Assembly (NCBI RefSeq): GCF_050908995.1
Contig: NC_135118.1
Location: 7,688,001 to 7,752,000 of the forward strand
Length of the DNA stretch: 64,000 bases
From: Andrena cerasifolii
Lineage: Eukaryota > Arthropoda > Insecta > Hymenoptera > Andrenidae
Direction of reading: 5' to 3'
The notes beneath the pieces are model-generated. The model saw nothing but the letters and a program-made list of their open reading frames with translations, made no database searches and had not been told where the DNA came from. Position numbers and translations under genes: made by a program. Shown piece by piece: positions 11,003 to 23,246 of this stretch; position 1 is the first letter of the stretch; each line of letters begins with the position of its first letter.

Positions 11003-13937
11003 AGACAAATAAATTCTAATTAAAGTTTCAAAGCGTGAAAGGAATCGTGAAGTAGTTCCCTCTGTACAGACGAATTCCACGGCAGACTTGGTTTCATAAA
11101 GAAATTCATGAGCGAGGTAATGCAAGGATACATGCTTGTGCTCGCAGTTAATCCGGCCACCCTATTGCACCGCTCGCTTCTAATATTCTACAGATAGGAG
11201 CTTAAAGGCCGTATTACCTTCGTGGAGAGGAAACGTGTTCTCGTGGTTCACTGTAAAACTTGGCGCACTTGATGGGAAAAGCTCTCGAAAAGATTGCCTT
11301 GGCATCGACGCTTCGAGCAGTTAGTGCGACTGCAATTTAATGACGACCATATTGCTTTCATTGTTCCTTACAGTGGCCGGTAGGAAAGGGCTGCGAATAA
11401 CGGAGGCCATTCGTATCGTACTGCGTTCATCAAAATGCACATTACCCTTATTATCATGCACGCGTACCACGTTACAGAAATAATGGGACTATGGTTAGTG
11501 CTGGACGAGTTACTCCATATTCTTTATTTTCAAAAGTAACGACCATACACGCTTCAAATAGAATAATTTCGTGGAGCAAGGGATCACGTGTTAAATAATG
11601 GAAATTCAGCTTTGTGGACTAAAGGTGGACTATGACAGTTAAAGACCACCGATAACACAATGATTCCACAGACAATCAGGAAAACTTAGTAGACCACTAA
11701 TCTAGGCAGGACTTAAGTAGACAGGTTTTCTCCCCTACTTGGAAGGATCAGTTGATTAGAATAATCCTCTGGGCGAATGAACGGGTTCTATCTTCGTTAT
11801 AACAATCCAATCGACTCCTTACTCTCCACAATCAGAACTCAACGTTACAATTCATTTCGCCAACTTACGTGTACACTGCCATTCCTCCGGGCCTCAAATA
11901 TTTGTGCAGAAATTATCGGATGATCAATCATGGAAGGTTTCTGTCAACAGGCTGCTCCAAATAACGGATTGTTTTAGACGCCACTCACGTAGATTGGTTG
12001 ATTGTAAACAATCGTTTGTTGTTACATTTTCCATGATTTACGATTGATTCGAGCGTATTTGTATCCAGTTTCACTCCCCTAATCGCTACTCCCGTTGCTG
12101 TGCCTCCATTTACATCGCGTTATTTCAAGTCGCCGTCCCAAAACAATTCGCCATCGCTCGCGATTAATTATCGTCCGTCGAACCCGGCCCGAAATCGAAA
12201 TAAACCCATTTATTCCCGTGCAACCGTGGCCGAGGACACGGGGCGGAACGGATTCGTCCCGTACGGACCGCGTAAACCGTTTCTCGTGTACTTTTGCTAC
12301 AGTCGACTGTAACATTCATCGGGAACGCAGCGCTCTGCCGCGCAGTCATTAGAATAAAAGCTTTTTTCTGTTCGATTTACATAAATGCAACGCTCTCCGG
12401 GAAACAGTGAAGTTCCTGGGCACCGCCGTCGAGACCGCGTCTCACGGTTTCATCCGTCCGAATAAATAAATCATAACCGCCGCGTGGCGCGTAACCAGCG
12501 GCGCTATCGCTTTACGCGAGAAGGACTTTTCAGTGGACGTCTAAACTCTGGAGAGTAACAGAAAATCAAGGAGAATCGCGGCGGCACTCCGCGGGGATAA
12601 AACGGTCGCGGAGTTATCTCGCGTTATCGCCGTTTATTCCGCCATTTTGCCAGGGAGCACGGGACGTTCCGAAGGGTAACCGACTTGACAGACTGTTTCC
12701 AAACTTGTCTGCCGCTTCTTCGCCTTCCCGTGTCCCTTTCGTCCCGGTGGCTGGCTCGAAATTCACCGAAGGAACTCGGCCAACTGCGGCCAGAAAGAGA
12801 AAAGGGGCGACGAAACGTGGCGGCGAGAACGAGAGGGGAAGCCGCCAGTTTCCGGTTTCTTGGACACATCCCGTGCGGAAAGTTTTGATTTAGCAGACAC
12901 GGCTGCTACGGATTCCGCAGTCTGACTGGAGTAACTTGATTTTCGGAATGGCTTGTCATCTCGGATAAGACTGGCCTATCCGTTCCCCTGAATACAATAA
13001 CCCCACTGTTCCGCCGCCCGTGGTTCTTTATCCCCGTTCCTCCCTTTGTCCTGCCCAATGCCATTGTTTCGCGCCTACTCTTTCTCCCTCCTTGGCCCGA
13101 GCCGCTCCTTTTCTAGCCTCCGTCCCTTACCGGGGCCGAAACCTGCTCGGCGCAAAGCGTTCCCCGGCGCTTGGTGTCGAAATGGGCATATTACGCTCAA
13201 CCATATTCAGAGACCGAGTCCATTGAATTCTCATTATGTACGTATCGTGTCTGGCTCGTCGGTTATTGGGTGAATTTCCTGCGATGAGCCGAATCACCTG
13301 AATGGGTCGCTATTCTGGGTAGCTCCTTGGTTCAACGAACATTTGGCCGTGGATAGTACCTACACGAAAAGCGTATTGCGGGTACCCAGTCATAGGTGTG
13401 GGTATCGTGCTTGATGGGCAACCTGAAAATTGATAAATCTTGTTTAGAAATTATTTCTAAAGTAGGTATATTATTCGCCATCCTCGTCACTTTTCGTCCG
13501 AGAAACTGACTTCTTTTTAGTCCCTGAAATGGGGGAAACGGGTCCCCTCTCCCGGCCCTCGAAACACTCGAACTATTAATTACATATTGTTTGTGGACGC
13601 CCAAAATTGTAGGCGGAGCGCGTCGTCGCCCACTAACATTCAGAGGGTCGTATGACAGGTTAATTAAATACTTTGTACACGGATTCGTGCGGCGGAATTT
13701 CATAGGGCCAAGGAAATTCTAATTAATGCTCGCATGCCAAGTGGAACAGTGTAGAAACGTTTGAATGCTTTTGCACACAGAGCTGTGTATGATGTGTTGT
13801 AGGCATCCCATTTGTTACTACCGTGGAAGGTCATCCTCGTAGAATTTACGTGTATCGCGGCGAGATGGGGAGAAGCCAAGAGATGGGGAAACGATAGGAA
13901 GCCGAAAGCTAAGGGAAATCACGGCAGTGTGCAATAG

Positions 13938-13980
13938 AAAGAGGGAGAGAGAGGGAGCGAGAGAGAGAGAGAGAGAGGGG
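13938..13980. repeat. (GA)n purine microsatellite
   Basis: A nearly pure purine run made mainly of GA dinucleotides interrupted by GGGA and GCGA, followed by more G-rich purines. Mirror symmetry makes it a possible triplex-forming tract. Confidence 0.9.
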
Positions 13981-16900
13981 AAGAAGGGTGTTGGGGGTGT
14001 GGTAAGCAGTGCGGGAGCAAGGGAGAAGCGTGTAGACGCAACAATGTTCTCCTTCCCTCGTACTTCAGTTAGCTTGCATTATAAGCTAGAAATTTAGTGC
14101 TACCCTGGGATCAACCACTCTCGAGAAGCGTACCACTTCCTCTAGGAACGACCCTAATAATGCCATTAGATACATCGCGAATCCCTAATCTGGGGTTAGA
14201 AACTTGCATAATTCTCGACCCGCCGCCCCGTAGCTTGAGTTCGCTACTTCAAACTTGCCTCGTCGAAACTCACGGCGGTATTCTAAAATTGCTGGAATAT
14301 TACGTCGCTCTAATAAGGTTGACCCCGATCATCGTCGCGTTTGCGGATTCGTCACGACTCTACGAAATCCGTTGTTCCAAATGTGTATCGGCTAAGTAGG
14401 TGAGCGAGTAGATCCAGTTGCTGCAGTAACAAGCACAGCGCAGCCACGTCTATTTTTGCGCGTTAGATTATTTACATAATTTCGATCATCGCATCAATCT
14501 TTCATTATCCATTTCAAGCACCGACACCATCGTCCATGCCAAGCTGAGCTTATCGGTATCGGGCTATTTAGGCCGTATAATTAAAGATCGAGCGGCATCT
14601 TACCACCGACGCTGGTCAAAATAGCGGATAATGCTCTCCTCGGTGTCGTATCGATTATTTCGTAAGGCGAGTCTCTCGCCACGTGGACGTCCCCGTTTCG
14701 CTTTAAGAAGGACGTAACGATATCGGCAGCCCGGTAATGAAAGCTCCGCCCGTAGTAATTACTTTATCGATACGGTACGATACACCGCGATTTTTCTCAA
14801 TTTCTTCGCTTATATCCCCGAGGTTCCGCGATCCTCCCCCGAGCAGCTTGGGGATTTATTTATAGAGTTGCTATTGTAGACATAAGTTTGTCAGCCGAGG
14901 AGAAAAAGAGGAAAGATGGGAAGGGGTGCGATCAGGACGGAAACTGAACGATGGGTTTTGTACGTATATATACAGATATAGAGGGGAGTAGTGTCCCTGT
15001 TACGCCCCGGAAAATCACAAGGGACGAACGACGCTTTCACGAACTTTGCCACGAGTTCTCTACTCTTGGCCGTCTTCCCTCTTTTTTCGCCGATTCTTTC
15101 TTTCCTATCATCTTCTTCGCTCCCTCCCCCCACACACCCCCCCCCCGTTTTTATTTGTATCGTTCTCTGTTTTCCTATTTTCCGCAGGTATCTGATGTCG
15201 GCCGTCGCGACTCGCTTGCCATTTAAATAACGGTGCACTGAAACTCATTATTTCGCGAGGGATGCTAGGGAAGGATGCCTCTCGTTGCTCATTTTTATCG
15301 AATATTTCGTGGCGCGTCACCTTTCCTGTCGCTCTGATTGCTCAGATGCCGTCCGAGCTTCATCTTTATAATACCGTTGAACCAGTACCATTGGCTTCAT
15401 GATGCATTCCAGAATATTCAATTTCTCACCCCCCTGGTTCCACCGGAACCATGTTCTCTCTCATCTAAGTTCGCTCTTGCTTCGGGCATGAATAAGTGGA
15501 CGCGATTCAAGAAACTTTCCCACCTAGCCCTGCCTGATTGAGATTCCTCATCGTACTAATTCGTCCTTATGGACGGTCTTCGGGGAACCGGTAATTACTG
15601 CGTCCACCGTCGAATACTTAGTAATCACATTAACACAAAGCCACCATCGCATTTAACGTAATGCTCCCTCGCGACGAGTATGAGATTTTCGAGTAATGAA
15701 AAGTCGTTTTCTCACGTGCAGGTAAATGCAAATGAAATTTCTTTCCATCAATATTCTCCCACCTAACGAATATTGTTCCTAAGAGAAAATTTAGATTTCT
15801 GATAAAAGATTTGCTCACATTCCTAGTATTAGTTAATCTTTACGCCGCGCGGCTGAAAATCGAAGTACCCTTTGCGATCGGTGGCCAACGTAACGGCGCA
15901 AAGAGGCGAGCGTGCGTGTCTGACCAAAACGACGGATCTACTGCAAAAAGTAAGATCGATCCAGCTGGAATATATGCACGTGCACCGACAGAAGGGCAGG
16001 CATGAATACGTTAAATGCTGGCTTTAGTCGTTACACTACGCGCCACAGAATTTACGAATTCACCTCTGGGTTATAACTGCCGGCTCTATGATAATGCATT
16101 TCGGTACGTTGCGCGTTGCAACTGTTTCCCCCTCGTACTTTCCTTTAACTAATCGCCAAATCTGCTAATCATCGTGCTACGCGAGTCAGCGTTTCAATAA
16201 CTGTATGCATAATTATTACAAGAACATGCTTGCGTCTCGTGCTGTTCTAATTTTACAATATTGTTTAGCGTTCACTCTCCAGAAGCGCGACAGAAGCATA
16301 CAATAATTTATCTCATCGAATTTCCTATAAATTGATTGAATGTCTGAAGAAAAATTTCGAACACAGGGTTCGTCAACAGTATTGTGCCTCTATTACGTCC
16401 ACTATAAAGTTATCCAAAAACGCACGCAACTGTGTTGGGGGTTGAAATGTGAAAGGGGGGGGGGGCAAAGGCACACAGTATGCATCCAGTCTACCTAATA
16501 ACTTATCAGATCAATTACAGTTATTACTTCATTCCGTCTCGACGCTTCGGAAGTTTCCGCGGAGCTGAGCTAGCTCGTTACCCCGGCAATTTTGCGGCTC
16601 GAGCGAAAACCGGCGGAGTGTGAAACGCGGCCGAAGTATCCGCGGAAAATAAATAGTATAAGGTAAATGGCGAAGACTTTTGGTTATTTTTCACCAGCCT
16701 GGTCGAAGTCGGATCGATCCAGCGGCCCTGCTTCTGCTTAATTCGATCGCCGCATAATTTTACACTCGGGCGTGATTAAACGTGGAGGGATGAAGTTTTC
16801 GTTAGACTGTCTGATGCGCGGAGAGTTAGAGAAACAGTTCCCCATTGGTTCACTCCGAACGCCGTGCACCTTTTTCCCTCTCGATGTTCGGCAGACTTGT

Positions 16901-17473
16901 TAATTCGAGGCTGGATATCGAGCTCCTTGAAGAGGAAGAATGAAAGATGTCTATAGTTGTCTACGCAATGTTTTATCCATTATCGTGGCCTCGACAGGGC
17001 CGAGAGTTCATTAATTGCGAATCGTGGATATTTAAATTGTACAACTGGCACCGAGCCACCTGTAATAAATTCAAGATTTCTTTCGCTTTTTATTGGCGTT
17101 CCCCTCTATATCACCGAACCCGATCGCAGCTGGGCGAGTTCGTTAATATAGAAGAACACGAGGGTGCTGGTGAATGAATTCGCCCTAACGACCAACCGGA
17201 GAGTGGCATTTGCTGGAAGCGATGGCAGCCGAATCAATGGGGTGCCATTCGAGCGGTTCATGAGACTTTTCTCACATTAGCGAAAAAGGGTACTTTGCGT
17301 AACAGAGCTTTCTTGATTCTTCTGAAACCTAACTGCCATTGTCCTTGCCACCTCCGACATTTCTTTCCTGGTTCCACGAATTCTCAAGTAAACCGTGGTA
17401 TTTCGGAGCAAAACTTGCGCCCACCGTTAATCTCTTTAATGTTTTCCACTTATTTCTTGATCTTTGTAAATAG

Positions 17474-17482
17474 GGTATTTGC
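17474..17482. repeat. Target-site duplication, left copy (9 bp)
   Basis: GGTATTTGC here is identical to the copy at 17582-17590 and brackets the nested 99-bp MITE. Confidence 0.85.
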
Positions 17483-17581
17483 TAGTGATCCCCTAGGGAG
17501 TGATCGGAACAACATATGTTTATTTCCGGTTCTGCTCCAAGATGGCTGCGGATATACCGATCACTCCCTAGAGGATCAGTA
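17483..17581. mobile_element. Nested 99-bp MITE with 9-bp target duplication
   Basis: A 99-bp element starting TAGTGATCCCCTAGGGAGTG and ending with its near-perfect inverted counterpart (about 23 of 25 positions match). It is flanked by identical 9-bp copies of GGTATTTGC at 17474-17482 and 17582-17590. It sits inside the left end of the larger element, and removing it restores that element's inverted repeat, which independently supports the insertion. A duplication of about 9 bp is typical of Mutator-like elements, but the family is not proven. Confidence 0.85.
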
Positions 17582-17590
17582 GGTATTTGC
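17582..17590. repeat. Target-site duplication, right copy (9 bp)
   Basis: Second copy of GGTATTTGC, directly after the nested MITE and directly before the GGGAGAGATGCC part of the host element. Confidence 0.85.
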
Positions 17591-18602
17591 GGGAGAGATG
17601 CCGCACTGTGAGAGACGCCGCACCTTCGGTATTTCAGGGTTATCTGTTATAAAATACAACACTGTCGATTTTATTTGCTTTAGGCTGTTCGTTTACGTTA
17701 GATTAATAAGCGAGAACGTGTTTCCATTATTACTTTTATAGAATTTGCTATTTTTTTAGGTAAGCCTACCACACTTTTCCTCAATAGTTATACGTCGAGT
17801 TTACTTTTGCTATCGTAGTAGTTAATAATTCATAGTTTTTTCGCGATATTACTTTTGTAATACGTTAAAGGAACTCTGTGGAATATTTCTGGGCCAGAAT
17901 AGGTCATATTCGACATAGCACTTGGAAATACGAAAGTGCGGCGTCTCTTCCGGACATTTGGGATAGATACCGCACTTTTATGCGCACTGTATTGGAAGGT
18001 ACCTAAGTCGACTAAACGATGCTTTTAATGTTAAAAATACAAAAAAGTGTCTCAAAATAGATACCATGATATCTCAAGGCAAATTATTTATTTTTTAATG
18101 GCAAATCTGATAATCCGAACATATTTGTGGGCTTTTTACTCTTTGCCACATTTTATTTTTATTTTATGTGTAATGAATGTAGAAGGAAGAAGACAAGACA
18201 ATTAAGTTCAGAAAAGCAGAAATAATATCTGTACCTATTTATTTTTCCAATTTTATTGTATTTTATAACTGTATAAATTAAAAAGATGTTTCATTTTACT
18301 TTGCCTTTACTATTTTTTAAAATAACAAGTTAAAATTAACAAGTTTGAATGGAAAATAAAACGTTTTTTCGAAATGCGGCACCACTCCCGCGCGTGTGGC
18401 ATCTCTCCTAAAAAATGGATGTTTTTAGTTTCAATTTTTTAAGGGTTACAAATATTAAAATTTTGTTTTTCTTTAATGCTAGTAGTAGAACAACATGTTC
18501 AACTAATAATATGTATCCTTGGAACAAATATTCATTGCAAAATTTAGACACGGTGACAATTTTGCGTAAGGTGCGGCAACTGTCCCACAATTACCCTATT
18601 TA

Positions 18603-21600
18603 TATCTCTATATTTGCAACACAATCGTCATCGTTATACCTTCATTTGAAATAACTTATTTGCTTTATTAAAGTTACAAACTTCACGGTGGGTGCATAAT
18701 TTTTCGACCTCGCGATTTTCTTCGCGTTGAACCTGCTCGGGAATAAATTAAGATTGCTCGCCCGTCGGAACAGCAGCCGCACCGCGCATTGTAGCACCTC
18801 TCCGGGAAGTTTATTAGATTCACGCTCGCAGTCGCGACGAAGCAATATACATGGATGTTTTATCGGTAACAGGCGCGTACACATGCCCGTCTTTTGAGCA
18901 CAACCGGTGCTTGAATGGCGCTCTGAATTGTGCTATCCAAGTATTTATACGCGCACGGCAGACGGCGCGAGCTCAAAGCGCAGTCTGCGCGATCTCACGT
19001 AGACCCTAGACTCTTTCATTTGGTCCTCGGCAAGCCATTCGACTGAGAAGACGCTGTAATGAGTGCGCAAACCGAGCCACCCTTCCTGATGCCACCCCGC
19101 GGTATCCTCCTTTTTGCCGGTCGTCAAGCCGCCTCTACATTCATTTTCCCCATCCCTGATACCAGCCGCGTTCACGCATGCCGTGGAAGTTTCTTCGTTT
19201 ACCGCCGCCTACAATGCAAACGAGTCGCCCTAAGACCGATTTACATTTCCATTAGCTGGCTGCCCCGTCTCGCGTCGATAAATCTGCTCACTTTCCCGTG
19301 GACACGTCGCTGAAACCGGGACCACCACTCACAGTCGCGTCCCTCTAAACCCGAATGCCTGATAGCCTGTGCTAATTTCATTAACGTTAGTTTACGACGC
19401 GTTTGACACGAAAATTTGTATGGAAATCGAGTTACTTTTGACTGCTCGGTTTATGGCTTCGTAGGCGGAGGCCACTTGGAGCGCTAACAGAAGAAATCTG
19501 TTGACAGACTGGACGGCTCAATCAGCTCGAGCGGTTGTTCTGTGAACAGAGGTACTCTGATCGTGGACCAGGCTTACCAGACCTGCGATTTAACCTCTTG
19601 CCTTCAGTTTCTGCGTTATCCTGTGCTCCTATTAGATTAGAGTTGACTTGCGAATCAAACATCCGGATTCGAACTTTGATCCAATATACTTACATGGTCA
19701 ATATTTTTCCTCGTCTTGAATAACTTTGTTACTAGTATTGTTGAAAGTTTACCGCGGATGTTGGCGCTCCAATGCTTCTCAGCGCGAGAGCACTGGCTAA
19801 AGTCGATACTCCGTACCCGATACCGGCCAAGAAGCAAACAAGTGAACGATCGTATGGGTTTCTCAAAGCGTGTGCCGCTACCAGCGTACTTATTAAGACT
19901 TATTACGGCTCTCACGCGCAGAGCCAGCCAGCTACAGCCTCCTTTTCTGGACGAGGAAAGCTCCTTCGTGTTCCCTCGCAGCAGCCGTGCGCTTAATTGT
20001 TATAAATTGCCCCATCGGTTCGCGAAATGATTTACCGGCTCGCCTCGCATAAATTGCAACAAAGACTTTCGTTAAGAGAGTGATTTACGACTTCGCAACA
20101 TCGTCCTTCCTCCCCCTCTGCTTTATGCTCAGCGAGCATCCTTTGCCACTCTCGGGGCCCCCCTCAGCTTTTCATAGAATTACTATTCAATTTCACTTCC
20201 CCGCGAACCGGAATATTTATTTCGTTAGAAGCCGCCCGATTTATTTCCTCCCGTTCGCGCGGCATCGTAAAGCGTGCCACTGACGAACGCGAGAATTCGA
20301 TTAGGAGGACGAAGAATGTGATGCGTGGATAGAATGGAAAGTAGTTACTTTCTCGCTGACAATGGCACTCACCGACTTACAAACCACCGCGGACGGCTAA
20401 TCGTTTTTCATTCTGCGACTTCGAAGAGATGGAATTCGTCGGCGATCAGAATAGAACACCCTGATGTGCCCTCGAATTCTAGTTCACCAATTCGACCCTT
20501 TTCCCGCTTCACTATCTTCAACGCAAAGCTGCCCTCGGGTCCGCCGATAGATTTGAATGAATCTCGGTTCAACCCTTCGGTCCTTTAAGAATTGTTACCG
20601 CAATGCCTCACGGTCACGTAGCAGAGTATAGGGCCGCGATCAAGTGAAGCAACGTCGAGGTTCGAGGTGAAGGATGGGGGAAGTCGTAGGGTAAACGGGA
20701 TAGGCTCCGGCGGAGCTTAATCTCGAAAGATGTCTGGCATGATTCTCGAGATGGAGGTTTATTGCGTCGTAACGTACTGCTAGCCGGGACAGTAACCTAA
20801 CCCAGCTCGAGAATTATACCCGACCGAAACACGAGATTTCGGAAGCTGTCTCTCGTTGGTTTTTATGCTCCTGCCGGGTATTCTCTCGTCTGGCGTGCCG
20901 CGAACGCACGATTTTTCGACCCGTGAACCCCTTATGCTGGCGAAAATTCTGCCAGGTAGAAAGAAAATATTAGGATTCCGCACGCACCAGTGAATTTGTG
21001 AAAATTGTCCTGGTTACACCTTTCTTCCCTACCACTGGACAATTAGTATTCTTCTTGGGGGAGCCGACTTTAATTATCATATTCCCATTGAAGCCGATTT
21101 CGGTTGAATTCCAGTAATTTGCCGGGGCACCGCGAGGAATATTCATTAAGCGAGGTACGAGGAAGCCGATAAAAATTCTGGAAATTTTGCGGGCTCTTAC
21201 GTTCCTTGATTTTCCACCGGAAGCCCTTTATTTGATCTTAACGCATATCCTGCTCGTTAACATGCAGACGGGCAAAGAGAAACGAGTGAGTCACTCGCTC
21301 GCTGAGTCACCGTCCACTGACGGTGCACCGAAATTCCGGATGCGACAATTACGCCGCCCGATAATGAAAGGAGCTTGTGCCAAAAAGTGCATCGCCCGTA
21401 TAATAGCCCACTTGCTGTTTGGTCTTGCGCCCGCTGTGTCTCTCCGCTTCCTTTTAAGAAACACGTACATGTCTACGTACGTACGTGCATGGCAGTTTGC
21501 AGGGTTAAAAGTGTGCACACGCAACCATTTCTCCAAAGGTATTGTCACGTTTGCCGCTTAAAATAAATGGTCTTCTTGCGCCTTCGATAGCTACTGAATT

Positions 21601-22106
21601 ATTGTAACCACAGGGCATACTGAAATTAGAGTTTCAATGAAATTACATCGGCTGCCTGAACGTACATTCACGTCGAAATCTGAGGTGGTCTCACGGCGAC
21701 GGATGTCGGAGAGAAATTTTTGGAAACTTGCAGTAATTAAGATGATGGATCCAATTAAAGCGGACGAGGTCCTCTGCGTGGGCTAAGTACATCGAGAACC
21801 CACTAAAAGTGAGTATTCTCATCAGGTATTCTGATTGGAATATCTAATCCTGAGTCTATGAGGTCCCCGGAGTTGAGACTGCCAATTTAAGCTTCCGCCA
21901 GTGTGCTTCGTGCATGACTGACACCGATGCCTTTGACGGAATGGTGTAGCTCGCGGTGCACCGAGTTCAAACTTAAACGTAACTTCACATTTTCGTTCTT
22001 GTGCGCCGATCGATTGCGAAGGGGACATTCGACACGAATCCTGCTGCCTTGTCGTACTTTTGTGACACGTCCTCTCGTGGATAGTGAGGCGCTGGCGATG
22101 TACGCA
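18603..22106. other. Non-coding stretch, no gene recognised
   Basis: Only short frames, none with recognisable domains. Composition is moderately GC-rich and CpG-rich, similar to 1-7.9 kb. A small palindromic cluster of GAGTGAGTCACTCGCTCG lies near 21283-21306. I see no transposon ends. Confidence 0.55.
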
Positions 22107-22330
22107 CAGTGAGCCGCATTAATATTCGGACACAGTGGTACTTGTAAATATATTGTTGTGAATCTGTAGTAATTCTGGAAATAAGGGATTCGTTGTTTTT
22201 TATGATTTAGTACACTTATTCTAGTTGCTAATAATGTAAGATTTCTTTATTTAATTTATACAGTATTTTTATTAATCAAAGGTAAACGAAATAATGCCTA
22301 ATTCTGACGTCGCAAAAATATTCGGACACT
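22107..22330. repeat. Left inverted repeat of the Tc1-like element
   Basis: About 215-225 bp matching 23025-23246 in inverted orientation with scattered mismatches and small indels. It carries outer and inner copies of the ATATTCGGACA repeat. Confidence 0.88.
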
Positions 22331-22879
22331 TATTGGCTTTACTCTTAGCTCTTCATTGGCTTTACGCCATACCAGTTTTCGGCCATCGGACCCAAAAATA
22401 TTGAATTTACTCTCATCCGCAAAAATTACAGTTTTCCACCACGTTTCTTCTTTAGAAATGTATTATTTGGCGAAGAGTAATCTTTTCTTTCGATTCGCAT
22501 CGTTAATGTATGGCTTCTTTCGGGGAACTCTACCGTTGTATCCACTTTCATTGAGCATTCGACGAACTGTGTCAGAATAAACTTTCTTTCCAGTCTCTTC
22601 AAACAATTCTGCCGCCAACCTTGGTGCACTTAATTTAGGATCTTTATTCACTTTTCTAATAATTTTACGTTTGTCACGAATATCGAGTTACTTTGGACGA
22701 CCTGTTTGAGCAACAGATTCAATCCTATCCTCACGATTATATCTCCGTATAATGTCTGCTACAGTACTCTTACTCAAATTTATTAATGTACCGATTTTCC
22801 GATACGATTTTCCTTTTTCGCGATTATAAATAACGAGTTGGCGTGTATCGAACGACGTATTTTTACCTTTACGTACCAT
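22288..22879 (-). pseudogene. Tc1-like transposase, truncated, two in-frame stops
   Basis: From the ATG at 22877-22879 the frame encodes a Tc1-type N-terminus: a helix-turn-helix DNA-binding region (RQLVIYNREKGKSYRKIG and LSKSTVADIIRRYNRE, residues about 13-50) leading to a GRPK AT-hook-like linker at residues 60-63. A TAA at 22688-22690 interrupts it. The same frame continues with a second helical DNA-binding region (LSAPRLAAELFEETGKKVYS), then LLFAK and another TAA at 22463-22465. After that come WWKTVIFADESKFNIFGSDG, containing the first catalytic aspartate, and LVWRKANEEL. It then runs into the inner inverted repeat, so the second and third acidic catalytic residues are absent. Family proteins are about 340 residues; about 190 remain here. 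The frame is otherwise intact, which suggests a fairly recent death. Domestication is unlikely given the stops. Confidence 0.92.
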
Positions 22880-23024
22880 TTTCACAAAAAATACGTGCGG
22901 TATGAATGAATGTTGAAACGAAACTAAGTCTACAAGGTAGTGCTTACATCTTGTATTTACAAACATTGCCACCGTGCAACCTAACTGGCTTAACAGGACG
23001 ACCAAACTGCAAAGAATTAGGTGA

Positions 23025-23246
23025 TGTCCGAATATTTTTGCGACATTAAAATTATGCATTATGTCGTTTACCATCGATTAACAAGATGGCGTATAAATTA
23101 AACAAAAAAATCTTACGTTATTAGCAACTAGAATAAGTCTACTAAATCATAAAAAAACAACGAATCCCTTACTTCGAAAATTACTACAGATACACGACAA
23201 TATATTTCTAAGTACCACTGTGTCCGAATATTAATGCGGCTCACTG
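23025..23246. repeat. Right inverted repeat of the Tc1-like element
   Basis: Inverted partner of 22107-22330. The transposase start codon lies about 145 bp inside it, so this end is the upstream side of the gene. Confidence 0.88.

Larger units (their letters stand above)
9701..17466. other. Non-coding stretch, no gene recognised
   Basis: Only short chance frames are present on both strands and no family is recognisable. It contains a purine tract (13938-13980), a C-rich tract (about 15125-15146), an 11-base G run (16455-16465) and a small cluster of three copies of CTGGCCATTAG between 10961 and 11002. The pyrimidine-rich tract ending in CAG at about 15187 resembles a splice acceptor but has no convincing exon after it. 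Confidence 0.55.
17467..18602. mobile_element. Non-autonomous TIR element with reiterated GCCGCAC motif
   Basis: The left end starts TAAATAGGGTATTTGC and the right end, read in reverse, starts TAAATAGGGTAATTGT. Once a nested insertion (17483-17581 plus one 9-bp copy) is removed, the two ends match over about 32 bp and both run into the motif GCCGCAC. That motif, usually preceded by a GGGAGAGAT-like string, recurs about seven times in both orientations: near 17595, 17611, 17938, 17973, 18377, 18400 and 18575. The interior from 17.65 to 18.55 kb is AT-rich with no transposase-like frame. Because TA and TAAATA form part of the inverted repeat, the target duplication cannot be read. The superfamily is unknown to me. 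Confidence 0.7.
22107..23246 (-). mobile_element. Internally deleted Tc1-like transposon with IR/DR ends
   Basis: The left end reads CAGTGAGCCGCATTAATATT and the right end is its inverted copy, ending CACTG followed by TA at 23247-23248. On the left the expected TA target copy reads CA, presumably mutated. The inverted repeats extend about 215 bp on each side. Each contains two copies of ATATTCGGACA (22122-22133 and 22318-22329 on the left, 23025-23035 and 23220-23231 on the right). This IR/DR arrangement, with two transposase-binding repeats per end, is known in Tc1-like elements such as Sleeping Beauty and Minos. Between them lies the N-terminal half of a transposase on the minus strand. 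At 1140 bp the element is shorter than the usual 1.6 kb because the C-terminal catalytic half is missing. Confidence 0.93.
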
